51,561 nucleotides of DNA, from positions 1 to 51,561 of the forward strand of contig CALHOI010000070.1 in the NCBI GenBank assembly GCA_938035525.1, given 5' to 3'. A program made the position numbers and the translations under genes. Positions within the stretch are counted from its first letter, which is position 1, and each line of letters starts with the position of its first letter. Under the pieces are notes generated by a model that saw only the letters and a list, made by a program, of their open reading frames with translations, was not told the origin of the DNA and did no database searches. This DNA is from an uncultured Granulosicoccaceae bacterium. Its GTDB lineage: Bacteria > Pseudomonadota > Gammaproteobacteria > Granulosicoccales > Granulosicoccaceae. This document shows positions 1 to 7,279 of this stretch, piece after piece.

Positions 1-178
1 CCAATGCATCCGTGTTGTCTTGTATATTTTTCTGCGAATCAAAGAATACGTCTGCCTGCAGGGTAGTTGATAAAATAAGGATAAACGATGCGCCACCGCC
101 TATTAAGCAGCGGCGCATCGTTTCCAACTTCAATAGGGAGCCATTGATTCCAGTATTTCTCTTAGCTTGAATATACAT
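1..178 (-). CDS. Secreted protein, N-terminal part only (cut by window edge), pilus cluster
   Basis: The reading frame opens at ATG 176-178 and runs leftwards off the window, giving 59 codons. An AGGAG ribosome site (189-193, read on minus) lies 10 nt upstream. Residues 1-23 are polar and basic (an internal Met at 21 is an alternative start), residues about 24-40 are hydrophobic, and a signal-peptidase-like cut is plausible after LQA at 42, before DVFFDSQ. So the product is probably exported. It follows the CpaF ATPase gene and a small pilin-like gene on the same strand, so a role in pilus assembly is a reasonable guess, but too little is visible to name a family. The GC-rich inverted repeat at 86-122 falls inside this coding region. 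Confidence 0.65.
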   Translation of the reverse strand, partial: MYIQAKRNTGINGSLLKLETMRRCLIGGGASFILILSTTLQADVFFDSQKNIQDNTDAL

Positions 179-212
179 TTCGCCAAAGCTCCTATTACTA
201 TCACTTAAGTAT

Positions 213-449
213 TTACTTAATTGCGCTTGCTTTTTGACCAGCTGTGTGGCCTTTAGCAGCGTCAGTTTGCGATTGGGTTACAGCTGCAGTCGCATTACCA
301 AAGGAATTTGCGATTTCACCACCGTACAGAACCAGCGCAATAACCAATGGCAATACGATCAACGCAATGATCAGAATCGGACCAATTGGCATTTCACCAC
401 GCTGACGCAGTTGTCTCATTTTCTGTTTTTGCTTAGCTAACATTTTCAC
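213..449 (-). CDS. Small single-pass membrane protein, pilin-like, downstream of cpaF
   Basis: Small protein of 78 residues when started at GTG 447-449, which has AAAAGGA eight nt upstream; the open frame extends further to ATG 489-491, but that start has no ribosome site. Visible order: a very basic N-terminus (KQKQKMRQLRQRG), one hydrophobic segment (PIGPILIIALIVLPLVIALV), then a small-residue, Ala/Ser/Thr/Gln-rich tail. This resembles a Flp/Tad minor pilin or pseudopilin in outline, though the usual Glu-Tyr pair after the prepilin cleavage site is not evident. The hydrophobic core (ALxxLPLVI) is shared with the 45-aa protein at 1782-1919 on the other side of cpaF. Function is inferred from context only. 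Confidence 0.6.
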   Translation of the reverse strand: MKMLAKQKQKMRQLRQRGEMPIGPILIIALIVLPLVIALVLYGGEIANSFGNATAAVTQSQTDAAKGHTAGQKASAIK

Positions 450-605
450 GATATCTATCCTTTTTAAGTTAGTCCGACTTTGTCGGGCCATATAAATTAA
501 TTTAATACTCGTATTTGAGTCGTCATATGAAACGATTATAAATACGCACTTCTTCTTACTACTTACATCATCAGGTACAACTCTGATTCGGTTTACTACC
601 TTGAG

Positions 606-1754
606 CTATGCCCAAAGCGGTTCTGTTAGTTCTATTTTTAACTCATGACGCGCTTGTTGAACTTGCTGAACAAAAGATGGTCTGACTCCTGTCCATTGCA
701 ACTCACGTTTTCCGTCCGGCTTTTCCACTAATACAAAAATGTCTTTGACTGTACTGTGCCCTTCATCGTTGACAGGGCCAACTTCCGACACGTGGGTTAA
801 CATTCGACTACCGTCGTGAAATCGACTGATCTGTACAATGATTTCTATTGCCGAGCTAATTTGCGCGCGTATGGCACTCAGTGGCAAATCAACACCGCCC
901 ATTAATGACATGACTTCTAATCGTGCGATTGCATCAAGTGGTGTATTCGCATGCGCGGTAGACATGGAGCCGCCATGGCCGGAATTCATGGCCTGAATCA
1001 TATCGATGGCTTCACCACCACGACACTCACCAACAACGATTCTGTCTGGTCGCATTCTTAATGTGCCGCGAAACAGTTCGCGCATAGTGATGCCACCGCG
1101 CCCATAAGCATCTGGTGGTTTAACTTCAAATTGCACCACATGGTCTTGCTGCAACTGCAACTCTGTTGAATCTTCCAAAACGATGATTCTTTCGTCACTG
1201 GGAATCATTGCCGACAAGCAATTCAGTAGCGTGGTTTTACCTGAGCCCGTGCCACCAGAAATAATCACATTCTTTGCAAGGTGAACAGCAATACCAAGAA
1301 ATTCAGCACATTGTTCACTCATCGAACCAAACTTAATCAGTTCAGCGACATCAAGCTTTTCCTTGGCAAATTTTCTTATCGCCACGCTGGTACCCGAAAT
1401 AGCCGCTGGTGCTTGTACAATATGGACTCGATGACCTTCGGGTAACCTCGCCTCAATGGATAAATTTTCAGGAGTCAGTCGTTTGCCAACAAACTGAGTA
1501 ATGTTGCGCACGGCAGCTTCCCAGGTTTCTTCATCTTTGAAGCTATCGGTTGTCTTAGTAATTTTTCCTTTGGATTCAACATAGATGGTGTCGAATCCGT
1601 TGATCATGATTTCAGAAACTGATTCATCCTCGAGGTGTTTCTGGATCGGCTGAAGCAAACGACGCATACTTTTTTGATAAAGCGCCGCTTCCGGGTCAAC
1701 CATTGAATCTGATTCGTCAGTTGATGCTTTCACTTCTTCTAATATGGCAGCCAT
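606..1754 (-). CDS. cpaF: CpaF/TadA-family secretion ATPase of a Tad/Flp pilus system
   Basis: Cytoplasmic hexameric ATPase that powers assembly of Flp-type pili or related type II/IV secretion machines. The 382-residue protein has the full family pattern: N-terminal domain with SVSEIMING around residue 45, Walker A GGTGSGKTT at 167-175, the Asp box with LEDSTELQL, Walker B with DRIVVGECRGGEA near 235-245, and the His box TAHANTP near 268. Length is somewhat short of many CpaF proteins because the N-terminal extension is small. It lies 27 nt after the 45-aa pilin-like gene and is followed by another small membrane protein and a secreted protein on the same strand, which fits one transcription unit continuing off the left edge. 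No defects seen. Confidence 0.93.
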   Translation of the reverse strand: MAAILEEVKASTDESDSMVDPEAALYQKSMRRLLQPIQKHLEDESVSEIMINGFDTIYVESKGKITKTTDSFKDEETWEAAVRNITQFVGKRLTPENLSIEARLPEGHRVHIVQAPAAISGTSVAIRKFAKEKLDVAELIKFGSMSEQCAEFLGIAVHLAKNVIISGGTGSGKTTLLNCLSAMIPSDERIIVLEDSTELQLQQDHVVQFEVKPPDAYGRGGITMRELFRGTLRMRPDRIVVGECRGGEAIDMIQAMNSGHGGSMSTAHANTPLDAIARLEVMSLMGGVDLPLSAIRAQISSAIEIIVQISRFHDGSRMLTHVSEVGPVNDEGHSTVKDIFVLVEKPDGKRELQWTGVRPSFVQQVQQARHELKIELTEPLWA

Positions 1755-1781
1755 GCTCGTGATATCCGATAGTGATAACAG

Positions 1782-1919
1782 TTAAAGTGGCGTAACCAGC
1801 ATCAGAAGCTGGTTTTGAAAAACCCATTTAAGTAACCTTTCAAATCCGAAAACCACCGAAATCACCAATGGCAGTATGAATAAAGCTACTATGAGTACGT
1901 ATGCCGCGGTATCTTGCAT
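1782..1919 (-). CDS. 45-aa pilin-like membrane peptide upstream of cpaF
   Basis: Short frame from ATG 1917-1919 to TAA 1782-1784, preceded by a GGAG-type ribosome site very close to the start. The peptide begins MQDTAAYVLIVALFILPLVI and continues with a second, weaker hydrophobic stretch to the C-terminus. The TAxYxLIxAL run resembles the mature N-terminus of Flp pilins (which read TAIEYxLIAALI), but no leader or prepilin cleavage site precedes it and the Glu is absent. Its ALFILPLVI core matches ALIVLPLVI of the protein at 213-449. It ends 27 nt before cpaF on the same strand. I infer a small structural or regulatory part of the pilus machine; it could also be a degenerate pilin. Confidence 0.55.
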   Translation of the reverse strand: MQDTAAYVLIVALFILPLVISVVFGFERLLKWVFQNQLLMLVTPL

Positions 1920-2413
1920 CTCTCCATTCCTTATATAAGCCAGAGCATGGAAAAATAATTTTCATCCAGCTGCTTTCATGGAGACTAACGCTCGCAAAAT
2001 TATTTTTAAACGGAATTTATTGGAAAAATATGAAAGTGATAATCGGGGCGCGTTTTTACTTAGTCTTAAGACTAGTTGCCAACATCAAGTAAAAGATGCG
2101 TGTGATAAAAAGTTGTTCTTCTTACGATTGCATGGTCCTAAACGCACACAGCACCGCACTTGTTTAAACCATAAACCCGGTTTAACTTGATTTATCCGGA
2201 GCTGTACGACAGGGACGGCCACTTCCTAGACCAAAGTCTAGGATAGAGAGTAAGCGTCGTATTTACTGTGTTAAAAAATGAATCCGTGAGCGTTACCTAG
2301 CTCGTGACGGTGGTCACTGTTTATATATTTGACTCTAGCCCACCACTAAAAACCTACGTTACACTCGGAAAAAACAAAGCAGCACGTTGCTCGTTATTCA
2401 AAAGGACAAAGGT
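1920..2413. other. Intergenic region with three palindromes between divergent pilus and DUF481 genes
   Basis: No convincing gene. Overlapping plus-strand frames here have no ribosome sites and look random. The region holds a perfect 14-bp palindrome TAGTCTTAAGACTA at 2061-2074, a stem-loop TTAAACC/GGTTTAA at 2164-2185, and a perfect 8-bp-arm hairpin TCCTAGAC-CAAA-GTCTAGGA at 2224-2243. It must contain the promoters for the minus-strand pilus genes and the plus-strand DUF481 gene; I could not assign -35/-10 pairs with confidence. Confidence 0.5.
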
Positions 2414-3121
2414 ATGAACGTATTCAAACGGAGTGCATTTCTATATGCACCAATTACACTACTCTCAATGGCTCTGCCTTTAAGCGTCAGCGCAGACTGG
2501 ACTGGCGGTGTTGAGGGTGGAACTGTACTGGACGGTGATAACCCAACAACCAGTCTGGAATTTATTTTGAAAAACCTGGATCGACCATTCAGCCACGAAT
2601 TTAATGCACAGTGGCTGAGCGACAGTGAGGGTTTTGATACTTACGAACTTTCTTACGAGCCAAAATATTGGTTCTCCGATATGACTTATGCTTTCGGTGA
2701 AGGCGCTATCAAGACTTTCGGTTCAGCTTCTCTGGATAACTACCAGAGATTAGTTGGCGGTGGGCTCGGCATCGAACTCATCAACACAGAAACCCAGAAT
2801 CTGTTTGCAGAGGTGGGCGCTTTTCAGGTCACATCAATCGTGGCTGCCACAGAGTTTGCTCCAGAATTCAATGAGTCTGTTGTTTCGTCTGGGTTTGCGG
2901 TGGGCGGAACACAACTAATTTCAGATTTAATAAAACTCGAAGTAGACGCTGAGTTCTTAAGCTCTGACAATCTTGATGTGAGTACAGCTGAGGCCGGGAT
3001 TTCAGTCAGGATTCCTAATGGCGCACTAAAATACAGTTTTAACTACATCAGCAGTACTTTAGGGGAACAGGAGCCAGTAGAAAACAGCACCTCATCAATT
3101 TCGGTTAAGTACGACTTTTAA
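2414..3121 (+). CDS. DUF481 (YdiY-like) outer-membrane beta-barrel protein
   Basis: Exported protein of 235 residues. The start at ATG 2414 is preferred over an in-frame start at 2387 because AAAGGA lies 8 nt upstream and the product then begins with a clean signal peptide (MNVFKRSAFLYAPITLLSMA, cleavage after VSA at about 24). The mature part alternates polar and hydrophobic residues in amphipathic strands and ends in a terminal Phe (SVKYDF), the usual C-terminal signal of outer-membrane barrels. The pattern with repeated aromatic strands (YEPKYWF, YQRLVGGGLG) fits the DUF481 family of salt-induced outer-membrane proteins. Precise role of this family is poorly known. It stands alone, convergent with the lipoprotein gene that follows. 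Confidence 0.75.
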   Translation: MNVFKRSAFLYAPITLLSMALPLSVSADWTGGVEGGTVLDGDNPTTSLEFILKNLDRPFSHEFNAQWLSDSEGFDTYELSYEPKYWFSDMTYAFGEGAIKTFGSASLDNYQRLVGGGLGIELINTETQNLFAEVGAFQVTSIVAATEFAPEFNESVVSSGFAVGGTQLISDLIKLEVDAEFLSSDNLDVSTAEAGISVRIPNGALKYSFNYISSTLGEQEPVENSTSSISVKYDF

Positions 3122-3160
3122 AAAAATGTGGCGAGAAGGTGTCCGTTCCATCTCGCCACA
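3121..3160 (-). terminator. Rho-independent terminator for the beta-helix lipoprotein gene
   Basis: Perfect 10-bp stem TGTGGCGAGA (3127-3136) with TCTCGCCACA (3151-3160). Read on the minus strand it is followed by a run of T (3121-3126 are A on plus), the classic intrinsic terminator form, and it lies 66 nt past the stop of the minus-strand gene ending at 3226. It may also stop the convergent DUF481 transcript, though without a T run in that direction. Confidence 0.8.
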
Positions 3161-3225
3161 CACTACCTGGCAACCATCACAATCCTTTGCGAACATCCTT
3201 GTTGCCATTCCTACTCGGTACGAAA

Positions 3226-6195
3226 TTATTGTTCAATATTGATACCGCCCAAATTGTTACGGGCAAATTGAACATTCTCTCCTAAATCAATATTGCAGAT
3301 TTGACTGCCTGATAATCCTATCCCCCAACCAAAACTGTCCTCCAGACTTGTATCTGAAATACTCAAGCCCCCATATCTGCAATCCATCCAGATATTGCCC
3401 GGTGTGTTGCTTAAACCACCACCACCAAACGCTATGCTTGCGTGCTGAATTGTATTCAGCGTTGAGGTCGAAGTCAGCTGGATACCGAGCCATGAACCGG
3501 GAATGCCTGTTTCGTTATAAATACTAACCATTCTTTCGGCTGTACCCAGAATATTTAGGGTAGCGCTTCCGTAAACGTTAATCGAACTGTTATTAGGCAT
3601 ACTAAGCTGAACCCCCTCGTTAATGGTTAGCGTGGAGTCGCTTATCGTTAATGAATCCTCTGGTGCATAGGGCACCCCGAGGTCAATCAGATTTATATCG
3701 TTCAATATATTTGAGGTGTCGTGCAGCGTAATTGCCGATTCATCATTGTTTGAGAATCTGGAGTCGGCACCAAAAGACGCTATTTTCGAGATTGGGATAC
3801 GTAGACTCTTGGCGTTGTTCTCAACCAATAAATCACTCACCAGCAGCGAATCACCAGAAACGTAGTCCAGTGCATAAGCACGGCTATTGCTGATATTCAC
3901 GGAATTCAGTGTAAGATAGCCGTCATAAACGTAAATACTTGCATTGTTACTCCTCCAGAATTCACTGGAACCCGCATATTCAATATCCACATTGTTCAGT
4001 ATCACCCTACCAACTGACCAAATTCCGGACCAATTACCTCGCTCCTCATTGACTCCGGTGAATTTGACCCTATCTGATTCGGTTCCATTGACAACCATTG
4101 AGCCAGAAACTGAAATTCCACTGTCTGAACGAAACTTGATTTCAACGCCTTTCGATACAGTTAATGTACCTTCGTTAACAATGATTCCCTCGGTGCTGTA
4201 CGAAACGCCCAGATCTTTTAGTTGCGCATCCTTATCGACAACGGAATATCCTAAATCAATGATCGGGTTTCTATTATTTCTAAAATCGTTTCGTTGAGTA
4301 ACACGGCCAATCATGGCTACATGAGCCCGTACAGGCACATCACAATCGGCTATCACTGTTCCATCCAATGTGGTCAAGTTGCCAAACTCGCTATCCGATG
4401 AAAACCCCACCCCACTGCAATGTCTTATGAGGTTGTTGGACATTTCCAAAGTCGTAATCGCAGAATTGAAACTCTCCATCGTTACTGCAGCCACAGTACC
4501 AATGCCAGCATACTCAACGACCGTATTAACCAACTTATTCCGACTGCTGTTTGATCGCTGAAAATACACACCATTCCAATAACCAGGCGTGGGGTCTTGT
4601 GAAGTCATAACAACAGGCAAGTCAGCTGTACCAATGGAGCTCAGCGAGCCTCCAGTGACCACGGTGATTCCGGTGTTCGCGCCAAATTTCAGCACAGCAC
4701 CAGGTTCAATATTTAAGTGTCCCGTGTTCCTAACTTCAATCGAGCTGTCAACCAGGTAACAGCCAGGCTCAATTGTCGTTTCACTCACAATAGAATACTG
4801 GTCCCACTGCGTCGTACACTCTAGTGACTCAATGTCGGGGATACTCAGCCCCGCTAATGCGGGCACTTGACTAAACGCTGCGGTGTTAGATGATCTAATC
4901 TCTTCACCGGCGGCTGTTTCGCATTCTTCTGCGCTCCTGGCTGACTCGTTTCCACTCGCATCGACCGCTGTTACTTGGTAGCAGTAATTAACGCCGCTTG
5001 AGATTGTCGCGTCTGTCATAAAGGTGCTGGTGACAGTCGTGAGCGGTTGTAACGACCCACTTACCCGACCTCTATATACATCAAAGCTGACGACATCTCC
5101 AATGTCAGCCTGCCCCCAGATGAGTTCCATCTGTCCTGGAAACGCGTTAATGTTTAATTGAACAGGAGCTGGAGGCGCTAAACCATCCAGATCACCCAGT
5201 GTGTCGGTGGCTACCGGTGATGATGGTGCTGACGTGTTACCCGCACCGTCAATGGCAGTGATGTAATAAGTGTATAGTCGGTTGGCGCTGAGCCCTCCAT
5301 CGGTAAAAACAGGAAATGGCGTCGTCGCGATAAGTGCGTCATCCCTGAATATTTCGTACCCAACGACACCTCGATTATCAATCGCCGGCTCCCAGACAAT
5401 CACTATTTCATCACTGGCGCTGGGTAACGCTCGCACTGACATAGGTGTTTGCGGGCTTTCAATATCTTGCTCATCTGCCAGATCATAGAGCGAGAAGTTT
5501 GATCTGGTTGTACTCTGAACTTTGGTTTCGGGGTCGGTGATAACGACTGCGATTCTGTCATCCTTGATTAGCATTTGGTTTGCGCGCAAATAACTGTCGA
5601 TTCCTTGAGGATCGTTACCCGAATCGTAGTCACCTGTAAGCAGCTGGTCTCCAGTTAAACCATAGGTATCCAGAACCAGGCTTACAAGACTTAATATTGC
5701 CTCTGCGTTTGATTCGAACTGGGCCTCGGAGGGCAAATCGGTGAAAAGCCGTTTTTGCTCGAATTCGGAATCGATATCGCCATTGTTTGCGGCGAACCAA
5801 TTACGCATAATCACATCGCTGTAACTGTGCACGTTGGTGCGTTCCTCACCAAACGAAATCGCGTAGCGATATTCATCGTTACCCAAATCGGCCTGAATCA
5901 AGTATGGAGGTGCACCTTTTACAGATGGAGCACTGTATCGGCCAGTATCATCGATAAGCGCGTTACTTATTTCGCCGGAATCAGACATTATTTGCAGCGT
6001 ATTGCTGGCAAACTGGCGCACATCTGTGACCGTGCCAAAGATCTGAATACCCGTACCAATTACACCGCCTTCAGAATCATCGTCGTCGTCAGGATCATCG
6101 ACGGCACAACTAACTATAAACAGGAACAGGCAGACAGAAAATCCTAGTCTTTTGATTAGCTTTTTACTACGTATTGCTTCATGCATGATCTTCAC
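3226..6195 (-). CDS. Large cell-surface or periplasmic lipoprotein with FN3 domains and a beta-helix
   Basis: Lipoprotein of about 989 residues. A basic N-terminus, hydrophobic run and lipobox FIVSC (Cys near 30) are followed by an Asp-rich linker (DDPDDDDDSEGG) and a carboxypeptidase-like/DUF5666-like beta domain (IGTGIQIFGTVTDV). Two fibronectin type III domains follow (about 250-330 and 340-425). The C-terminal half is a right-handed parallel beta-helix built of three similar modules of roughly 185 residues, each starting with a strand, then IxPGxxLxF-like and GSxxxxGT elements and a GxWxGI turn. Such proteins often bind or act on polysaccharide, but no catalytic motif was recognised. The GTG start at 6195 overlaps the upstream DUF6502 gene by 17 nt; ATG at 6186 is an alternative. 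The two genes are translationally coupled. Confidence 0.85.
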   Translation of the reverse strand: MKIMHEAIRSKKLIKRLGFSVCLFLFIVSCAVDDPDDDDDSEGGVIGTGIQIFGTVTDVRQFASNTLQIMSDSGEISNALIDDTGRYSAPSVKGAPPYLIQADLGNDEYRYAISFGEERTNVHSYSDVIMRNWFAANNGDIDSEFEQKRLFTDLPSEAQFESNAEAILSLVSLVLDTYGLTGDQLLTGDYDSGNDPQGIDSYLRANQMLIKDDRIAVVITDPETKVQSTTRSNFSLYDLADEQDIESPQTPMSVRALPSASDEIVIVWEPAIDNRGVVGYEIFRDDALIATTPFPVFTDGGLSANRLYTYYITAIDGAGNTSAPSSPVATDTLGDLDGLAPPAPVQLNINAFPGQMELIWGQADIGDVVSFDVYRGRVSGSLQPLTTVTSTFMTDATISSGVNYCYQVTAVDASGNESARSAEECETAAGEEIRSSNTAAFSQVPALAGLSIPDIESLECTTQWDQYSIVSETTIEPGCYLVDSSIEVRNTGHLNIEPGAVLKFGANTGITVVTGGSLSSIGTADLPVVMTSQDPTPGYWNGVYFQRSNSSRNKLVNTVVEYAGIGTVAAVTMESFNSAITTLEMSNNLIRHCSGVGFSSDSEFGNLTTLDGTVIADCDVPVRAHVAMIGRVTQRNDFRNNRNPIIDLGYSVVDKDAQLKDLGVSYSTEGIIVNEGTLTVSKGVEIKFRSDSGISVSGSMVVNGTESDRVKFTGVNEERGNWSGIWSVGRVILNNVDIEYAGSSEFWRSNNASIYVYDGYLTLNSVNISNSRAYALDYVSGDSLLVSDLLVENNAKSLRIPISKIASFGADSRFSNNDESAITLHDTSNILNDINLIDLGVPYAPEDSLTISDSTLTINEGVQLSMPNNSSINVYGSATLNILGTAERMVSIYNETGIPGSWLGIQLTSTSTLNTIQHASIAFGGGGLSNTPGNIWMDCRYGGLSISDTSLEDSFGWGIGLSGSQICNIDLGENVQFARNNLGGINIEQ

Positions 6196-7063
6196 TCGTC
6201 ATCTTGACACTTTTAGTTATCTTAGCGCCGTCAAAATAATAAATTCCCAATCCAACCCTTTTACCACGGCCTGTTAGACCGGGGTCCGAATCATTTTCAT
6301 CGTTAGATAGAAACTCGGTGAGCGTGTTGAAAAAGGCCATGGCTTTATCGTTACCAAGCTCATGAAACTGCTTGGCAAGCTTGTCCTCTATTCCACTATA
6401 AACTAGTTGCCAATTAAAACGAATATCATTATTCGATGCCTTCTCTTTATCCAGTGCTACAGAAAATAAATCAGTCGCGCACACTGACATCAATTGGACC
6501 TGTTCTAGCTCTAACTGCTGCGATGCATATTGAGTCCGCATCAATCTGACGGTACCTCCACTAAACTGTGACGTAATTCCCGCTTTGCAGAGCTCGCTCA
6601 ATAGATTTTTATAAGCAATTGCCCCACTGTATTTGTTTACCAAGCTTTCGAAAGACGGGGACTTTCCGCTGACTGGAAGGTCAATCGGGTTGTTAGCACT
6701 GTCACCATAATCCTTGTCGCGTAACCATCCGTCAATTATTTGAGCAGACTCATTGCTGTGCAAATATTCCCATTGATTGTTGGTTTTGAGCTTATTTCGT
6801 AAACGGACCACTTCTTTTCGGCAAAGACCAGTGAGCGCGGCAACCCGAGAATAGGTTAGTTTATGACCAGTAGCAGCACACTCCTCATACGCTACATCAA
6901 CATATGACTGCCTGACGATCTCTGTAAGTTCAGCATGCGTGAAGCCATTTCGAATCAGGACCTCAATAAGCGGCTTTAGCACTAGCGCCGCCATGTTGGA
7001 CAGAGATATGTTGGGTTTTGATTGCATGGAAGGAAATTTATCCCAATGCTGAGGCTCTGTCAA
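6179..7063 (-). CDS. DUF6502-family protein with winged-helix-like region
   Basis: Cytoplasmic protein of 294 residues with no signal peptide or membrane segment. Residues about 22-95 (LSNMAALVLKPLIEVLIRNG, then LTYSRVAALTGLCRKEVVRL) read as a helix-rich, DNA-binding-like region with a helix-turn-helix flavour, which is the recognisable core of DUF6502 proteins. The C-terminal half contains a region around NDSDPGLTGRGKRVGLGIYYF that is also typical of that family as I know it. Function is not established. The stop overlaps the start of the beta-helix lipoprotein gene downstream, so the two are made together; I infer that this protein regulates or accompanies the surface lipoprotein. The family assignment comes from memory of the pattern, not from a search. 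Confidence 0.7.
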   Translation of the reverse strand: MTEPQHWDKFPSMQSKPNISLSNMAALVLKPLIEVLIRNGFTHAELTEIVRQSYVDVAYEECAATGHKLTYSRVAALTGLCRKEVVRLRNKLKTNNQWEYLHSNESAQIIDGWLRDKDYGDSANNPIDLPVSGKSPSFESLVNKYSGAIAYKNLLSELCKAGITSQFSGGTVRLMRTQYASQQLELEQVQLMSVCATDLFSVALDKEKASNNDIRFNWQLVYSGIEDKLAKQFHELGNDKAMAFFNTLTEFLSNDENDSDPGLTGRGKRVGLGIYYFDGAKITKSVKMTSEDHA

Positions 7064-7279
7064 TAAACAATTACCCTATATCCAGTTTGGCGGGCTAGAA
7101 TTCCCATGTATCTTGTTGTATTAATACGGAATTATTTTTAAAAATTATTTTGAAAATAATTAGAGAAAAGATTTTTTTGCGTGATTTCGACCATTTTTAG
7201 GTGTTCAAAGGCGCAATTGGTGGCATTTGGACGGTTGATTTCCTCCAAGGAAATGCGGTGCAGCGATATAATCGTCTGC

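Noticed and set aside
86..122. Inverted repeat that looks like an intrinsic terminator
   Set aside because: It lies inside the coding frame of the edge gene (ATG 178 leftwards), which has a ribosome site and a signal peptide; no gene ends here.
1901..2190. Two overlapping plus-strand frames before the DUF481 gene
   Set aside because: No ribosome sites, no recognisable composition, and one overlaps the start of the opposite-strand pilin-like gene.
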